DNA of 8,077 nt, from contig JALZVD010000306.1 of the NCBI GenBank assembly GCA_023300205.1, positions 1-8,077 on the forward strand, in the 5' to 3' direction. The notes beneath the pieces are model-generated. The model was not told the origin of the DNA, did no database searches, and saw only the letters and a program-made list of their open reading frames with translations. The position numbers and the translations under genes were made by a program. This document shows, in pieces, positions 5,470 to 8,077 of this stretch. This stretch comes from Akkermansiaceae bacterium. GTDB taxonomy: Bacteria; Verrucomicrobiota; Verrucomicrobiia; Verrucomicrobiales; Akkermansiaceae. Numbering within the stretch: position 1 is the first letter of the stretch; each line of letters opens with the position of its first letter.

Positions 5470-7920
5470 CTATTCTACAGGAATGGCTTTAGGTGGTGCA
5501 GGCTTGTCTGCTGGATTAGTAGTGGGAATCTCTTTAGGGTCTAGAGCTTTTGGTAGTTCTCTTAGTGGAGGGATATCAGGATCCGTAGCATCTGAAGATG
5601 GTGCTGGCTCAGCGGGATCATCTTCTACAGGGACCGCTCTTGCAGCGACTGGAGCTGCTGTTGGATCTGTAATAGGCTCTGCCGGTAGAGTAGGTTCCTC
5701 GGGCAGACTTGGGCTGTCTGGTGTCTCAGGAATAGTCCCTGGAACAAGAGGCATCTCTGGCTCTTCTGCCGGCATCTCTGATGGGGCTTCTTCTACGATG
5801 AATGCTTTTGGAGCTTCTAGAGGAATATCACCAGTTGGGGTTTCTACCTCATCCACGAGAATGGCTCTACCTGGAGCTCTAGGAAGCTCTGGTTCAACGT
5901 CATCTTTAAAATCATCTTCATCTGGGATGATGAGTGCTTTCTGTGAGAGACGGTGTCTCCATATGGCTTGGTTTTCTAAAGGATTAAAGAACGCAGGAAC
6001 CATCGGTCCCGCCATCTTACCACCACTTACTTTTTCAAATGGGGCTCCTTCATAGAGAACTGCAAATGCGTATTTTGGTTTATGGTATGGAAAGAAACCG
6101 GCAAACCAGGCAAGTCTCTGTTGTTTACTTGCTGGCCCCCACTGCGCCGTTCCAGTTTTACCGCAGAGTAGAGAATAAGAAATGGAAGCTCGTTTACCGG
6201 TTCCATTAGAGGAATTGACTACGCGATACATTCCTTCCTTAATTACTTTGATGGTCTTTTCGCTAACCTTGACTTTCTTTTTATCAGTTGGCTTGCTCGC
6301 TAAGGTGATCATCCCTTTAGCATTCTGAAGCTGCTTGATGAGATGAAGCTTAGGAAGAACTCCATCGTTAGCAATTCCTGCCATACTCTGAGCAACTTGA
6401 AGTGGTGTAGCGAGGATGGCCCCCTGCCCAATCGATGCGTTTGCAATGTCACCTTGTTTGATCCCTCTTCCAAATCTCCGCTGAGCATATTCTTCTGTGA
6501 GGATACTTCCTGGTCGTTCACCTTCCAGAGGGAGCCCTGTTCTCACTCCGTATCCAAGACGACTCGCTATATTCATGAACTCCCCTGCTTTTCTTTTCTC
6601 AGCTGCCAGAGCGGCCTGAATGAAAAACGGATTGTTAGAAAGTGTGGTGGAATCAATAATGTTCAAGCTTCCTCGGCTCCTTCTAGACCAATCATACATC
6701 TTGATATTACCAAGCTTGATATACGCGGGGCAATTCAGCTGAGTGTATTTCGTAATCGCTTCCGTCTCAAGTGCAGCCATTCCTGTTACTACTTTAAACG
6801 CAGACGCTGGTGGGTATTCACCTTGATACGCTCTTGCATAGAGTGGCTTTGCTGGGTCATTCAGAAGCTTATCCAGATCCTCTTGCTTCATGTAAGGAAC
6901 TCTTAGATTAAGATCATAAGAAGGACGTGATGCAAGAACAAGCACTTCGCCTGATTCAATGTCTACAACAACGAAGGCACCTCGCTTACAATGTCTACGC
7001 AGCACAGATTCCGCGCGCTTCTGCCATTCCATGTCTATGGTTGTTACCACGGTGCCACCTGGCTCTGGAGGGATGTCCGTCCGGCGCACCTCTTTACCTT
7101 GGCTGTTGTACTGGAGTTTACGTTTGCCATCCTTACCAGTAAGGATATCGTTAAATTCTCTTTCTAATCCAGCGCGACCCTGCATTTCCCAGAATAGCGG
7201 ATCACCGTAGTTAATGGGACCCACTTCAAGATTACGACTTTTACTACCAACGTAGCCGATAATATGAGCAGCATTGGATTTCTGAGGATAAATACGCTGA
7301 TAACTAGGATGTAAGATCAAACCATCCATGAGCTTAGCCTCAGTTTTTTCACGAGACCAGTTACGCACCACATGCTTGAATGGCATTGGTAACCAACGTC
7401 TGTGCTTGTAATGATCTAGAATTTTTTCATCTGAAATATTAATACTGATACCAAACACACCATCAGCCTTAGCCAGTCTCTCACGTGTCCAGTTCAGCAC
7501 AAATTCATCTGACTCATCCTCAAACTGCTTCATCTGTATCGCAGGGTACCAGACGATAGTGTTCTGAGCATAAGGATATCCGAAGCGATCTGTAATCTGC
7601 CCCCTTGGTGCCGGGATAGAAAGCGTCATGGTCCGCGCATCCTTACGAGTGCGGTTACTGGCTTGGTTAGCATTGAGCTGTTCTACCTCATTGATCTCTG
7701 CATCATTCTCCGCTTCTGGTGCAGTAGCTTCATTAGGCACATTAGCCACAGTCTCTGCCTGAATCGTGGTTACTGACTGCGCCATGGCTAACACACTAAC
7801 ACACATCATAGGCACTACGAGAAAGGCCACACTTTTACTTTGAATGGATGGAAAAAACGTACTTGGAGGATTTTTCATGTTCTTTTGTGGTTCAGATGAC
7901 TGTTGAGGTTGTCTGTGCAT
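5470..7920 (-). CDS. mrdA: Penicillin-binding protein 2, peptidoglycan transpeptidase of the elongation machinery
   Basis: PBP2 cross-links peptidoglycan during cell elongation with the polymerase RodA. In order: a hydrophobic segment (31-47), an acidic linker, and the PBP dimer domain starting APRGQITDRFG (104-114) with YPQKSNAAHIIGYVG (211-225) and GRAGLEREF (248-256). The transpeptidase domain (about 310-650) has all three active-site motifs: S373-A-F-K376, S428-N-N430 and K588-T-G-T591. The order and spacing match PBP2 rather than FtsI. Total length is 816 instead of about 630 because of a 155-residue Pro/Glu/Ala-rich tail (660-816), expected to be periplasmic. Two starts are possible: Met1 (7920) or Met15 (7878). 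Met15 gives a more normal N-terminus before the hydrophobic segment; neither has a convincing Shine-Dalgarno. It heads the mrdA-tatC-yicC unit, 41 bases before tatC. The hydrophobic segment ends LAMAQ, like a signal peptidase I site, which is odd for a membrane-anchored PBP. Confidence 0.93.
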   Translation of the reverse strand: MHRQPQQSSEPQKNMKNPPSTFFPSIQSKSVAFLVVPMMCVSVLAMAQSVTTIQAETVANVPNEATAPEAENDAEINEVEQLNANQASNRTRKDARTMTLSIPAPRGQITDRFGYPYAQNTIVWYPAIQMKQFEDESDEFVLNWTRERLAKADGVFGISINISDEKILDHYKHRRWLPMPFKHVVRNWSREKTEAKLMDGLILHPSYQRIYPQKSNAAHIIGYVGSKSRNLEVGPINYGDPLFWEMQGRAGLEREFNDILTGKDGKRKLQYNSQGKEVRRTDIPPEPGGTVVTTIDMEWQKRAESVLRRHCKRGAFVVVDIESGEVLVLASRPSYDLNLRVPYMKQEDLDKLLNDPAKPLYARAYQGEYPPASAFKVVTGMAALETEAITKYTQLNCPAYIKLGNIKMYDWSRRSRGSLNIIDSTTLSNNPFFIQAALAAEKRKAGEFMNIASRLGYGVRTGLPLEGERPGSILTEEYAQRRFGRGIKQGDIANASIGQGAILATPLQVAQSMAGIANDGVLPKLHLIKQLQNAKGMITLASKPTDKKKVKVSEKTIKVIKEGMYRVVNSSNGTGKRASISYSLLCGKTGTAQWGPASKQQRLAWFAGFFPYHKPKYAFAVLYEGAPFEKVSGGKMAGPMVPAFFNPLENQAIWRHRLSQKALIIPDEDDFKDDVEPELPRAPGRAILVDEVETPTGDIPLEAPKAFIVEEAPSEMPAEEPEMPLVPGTIPETPDSPSLPEEPTLPAEPITDPTAAPVAARAVPVEDDPAEPAPSSDATDPDIPPLRELPKALDPKEIPTTNPADKPAPPKAIPVE
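5473..5940 (-). repeat. Pro/Glu-rich tail of PBP2 with a recurring short motif
   Basis: The tail repeats a short unit [K/R]-A-hydrophobic-x-[V/I/P]-acidic: KALIIPDEDD (661), RAILVDEVE (685), KAFIVEEAP (705), RAVPVEDDP (761), a weaker KALDPKEIP (791), and KAIPVE as the very last residues (811-816). The units are separated by Pro/Glu/Ser/Thr-rich linkers. Catalysis does not need this region, since the transpeptidase domain ends near 650. It may be a spacer or a set of short binding sites; this is inference. Confidence 0.6.
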
Positions 7921-8059
7921 GACTTAAATTGTGATGGAACTTACTTAGATACGCAGAATGTAAAAGGAATATTTCTATAAGTCGATAGAAACTAGAGAGA
8001 AGTTCATCCTCCTCAGAAAGCCATCTCGCCACATTTAAACTTTCCTTGAGCTGACCCAC
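7892..8059 (-). CDS. Doubtful short ORF overlapping the mrdA start
   Basis: A 55-codon ORF starts with GTG at 8059 after GAGG (a Shine-Dalgarno-like match five bases away) and ends at TGA 7892-7894, overlapping the first possible mrdA start in another frame. Its product would be rich in Leu, Ser and His with two short hydrophobic helix-like parts. No family is recognised. It would end before Met15 of mrdA, so translation coupling to that start is conceivable. It may equally be a chance ORF in the mrdA leader. Confidence 0.15.
   Translation of the reverse strand: MGQLKESLNVARWLSEEDELLSSFYRLIEIFLLHSAYLSKFHHNLSHAQTTSTVI
7972..7991. promoter_or_regulatory. Perfect 7-bp inverted repeat upstream of mrdA
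   Basis: TTTCTAT (7972-7978) and ATAGAAA (7985-7991) are exact inverted copies around the spacer AAGTCG. The element lies 51 bases before the first mrdA start and 93 before the second, where a promoter or operator of the mrdA-tatC-yicC unit is expected. The layout fits a site for a dimeric repressor, or an RNA hairpin without a T tract. The minus-strand TATAGA inside it could also serve as a -10 box. Nothing here identifies the regulator. Confidence 0.35.
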
Positions 8060-8077
8060 CTAGGCCTCATGAGTGTA

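Noticed and set aside
5483..6055. Plus-strand ORF of 190 codons, Gly/Ser-rich
   Set aside because: It is the antisense shadow of the Pro/Glu/Ala-rich PBP2 tail; its composition follows from the codons on the other strand.
6343..6906. Plus-strand ORF of 187 codons
   Set aside because: It lies fully opposite the PBP2 transpeptidase domain, whose three active-site motifs are intact, and has no recognisable domain.

Overview
The window most likely comes from a Verrucomicrobiota bacterium, or a relative in the Planctomycetes-Verrucomicrobia-Chlamydiae group. This is inferred from gene content: a secreted arylsulfatase-type enzyme, a secreted PQQ-like beta-propeller protein and a small Ser/Gly-linker lipoprotein stand next to cell-wall (PBP2) and Tat genes with long tails, at moderate GC. 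No rRNA or marker gene fixes the taxonomy. None of the starts has a clear Shine-Dalgarno sequence at normal spacing.

Left part (1-3012): the 5' part of a sulfatase gene runs off the left edge on the minus strand. A 260-base gap follows that holds two hairpin regions. Next is a minus-strand gene for a small putative lipoprotein. Across an 87-base divergent intergenic region containing an imperfect palindrome lies a plus-strand gene for an exported PQQ-like beta-propeller protein. It ends in a compact hairpin whose loop is its own stop codon.

Right part (3029-7920): three minus-strand genes lie close together in the order mrdA (PBP2), tatC, yicC, with gaps of 41 and 21 bases. They probably form one transcription unit converging on the propeller gene. 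They link lateral-wall peptidoglycan synthesis, folded-protein export and RNA turnover. PBP2 and TatC both carry long low-complexity acidic C-terminal extensions, and TatC also has a large insert in its first periplasmic loop. Upstream of mrdA (7921-8077) there is a perfect 7-bp inverted repeat and a doubtful short ORF.

I see no mobile element, CRISPR array, tRNA or rRNA, and no clear new multi-gene system. The observations most worth following are the unusual TatC, the repeated short motif in the PBP2 tail, its signal-peptide-like N-terminus, and the competing hairpins upstream of the sulfatase gene.
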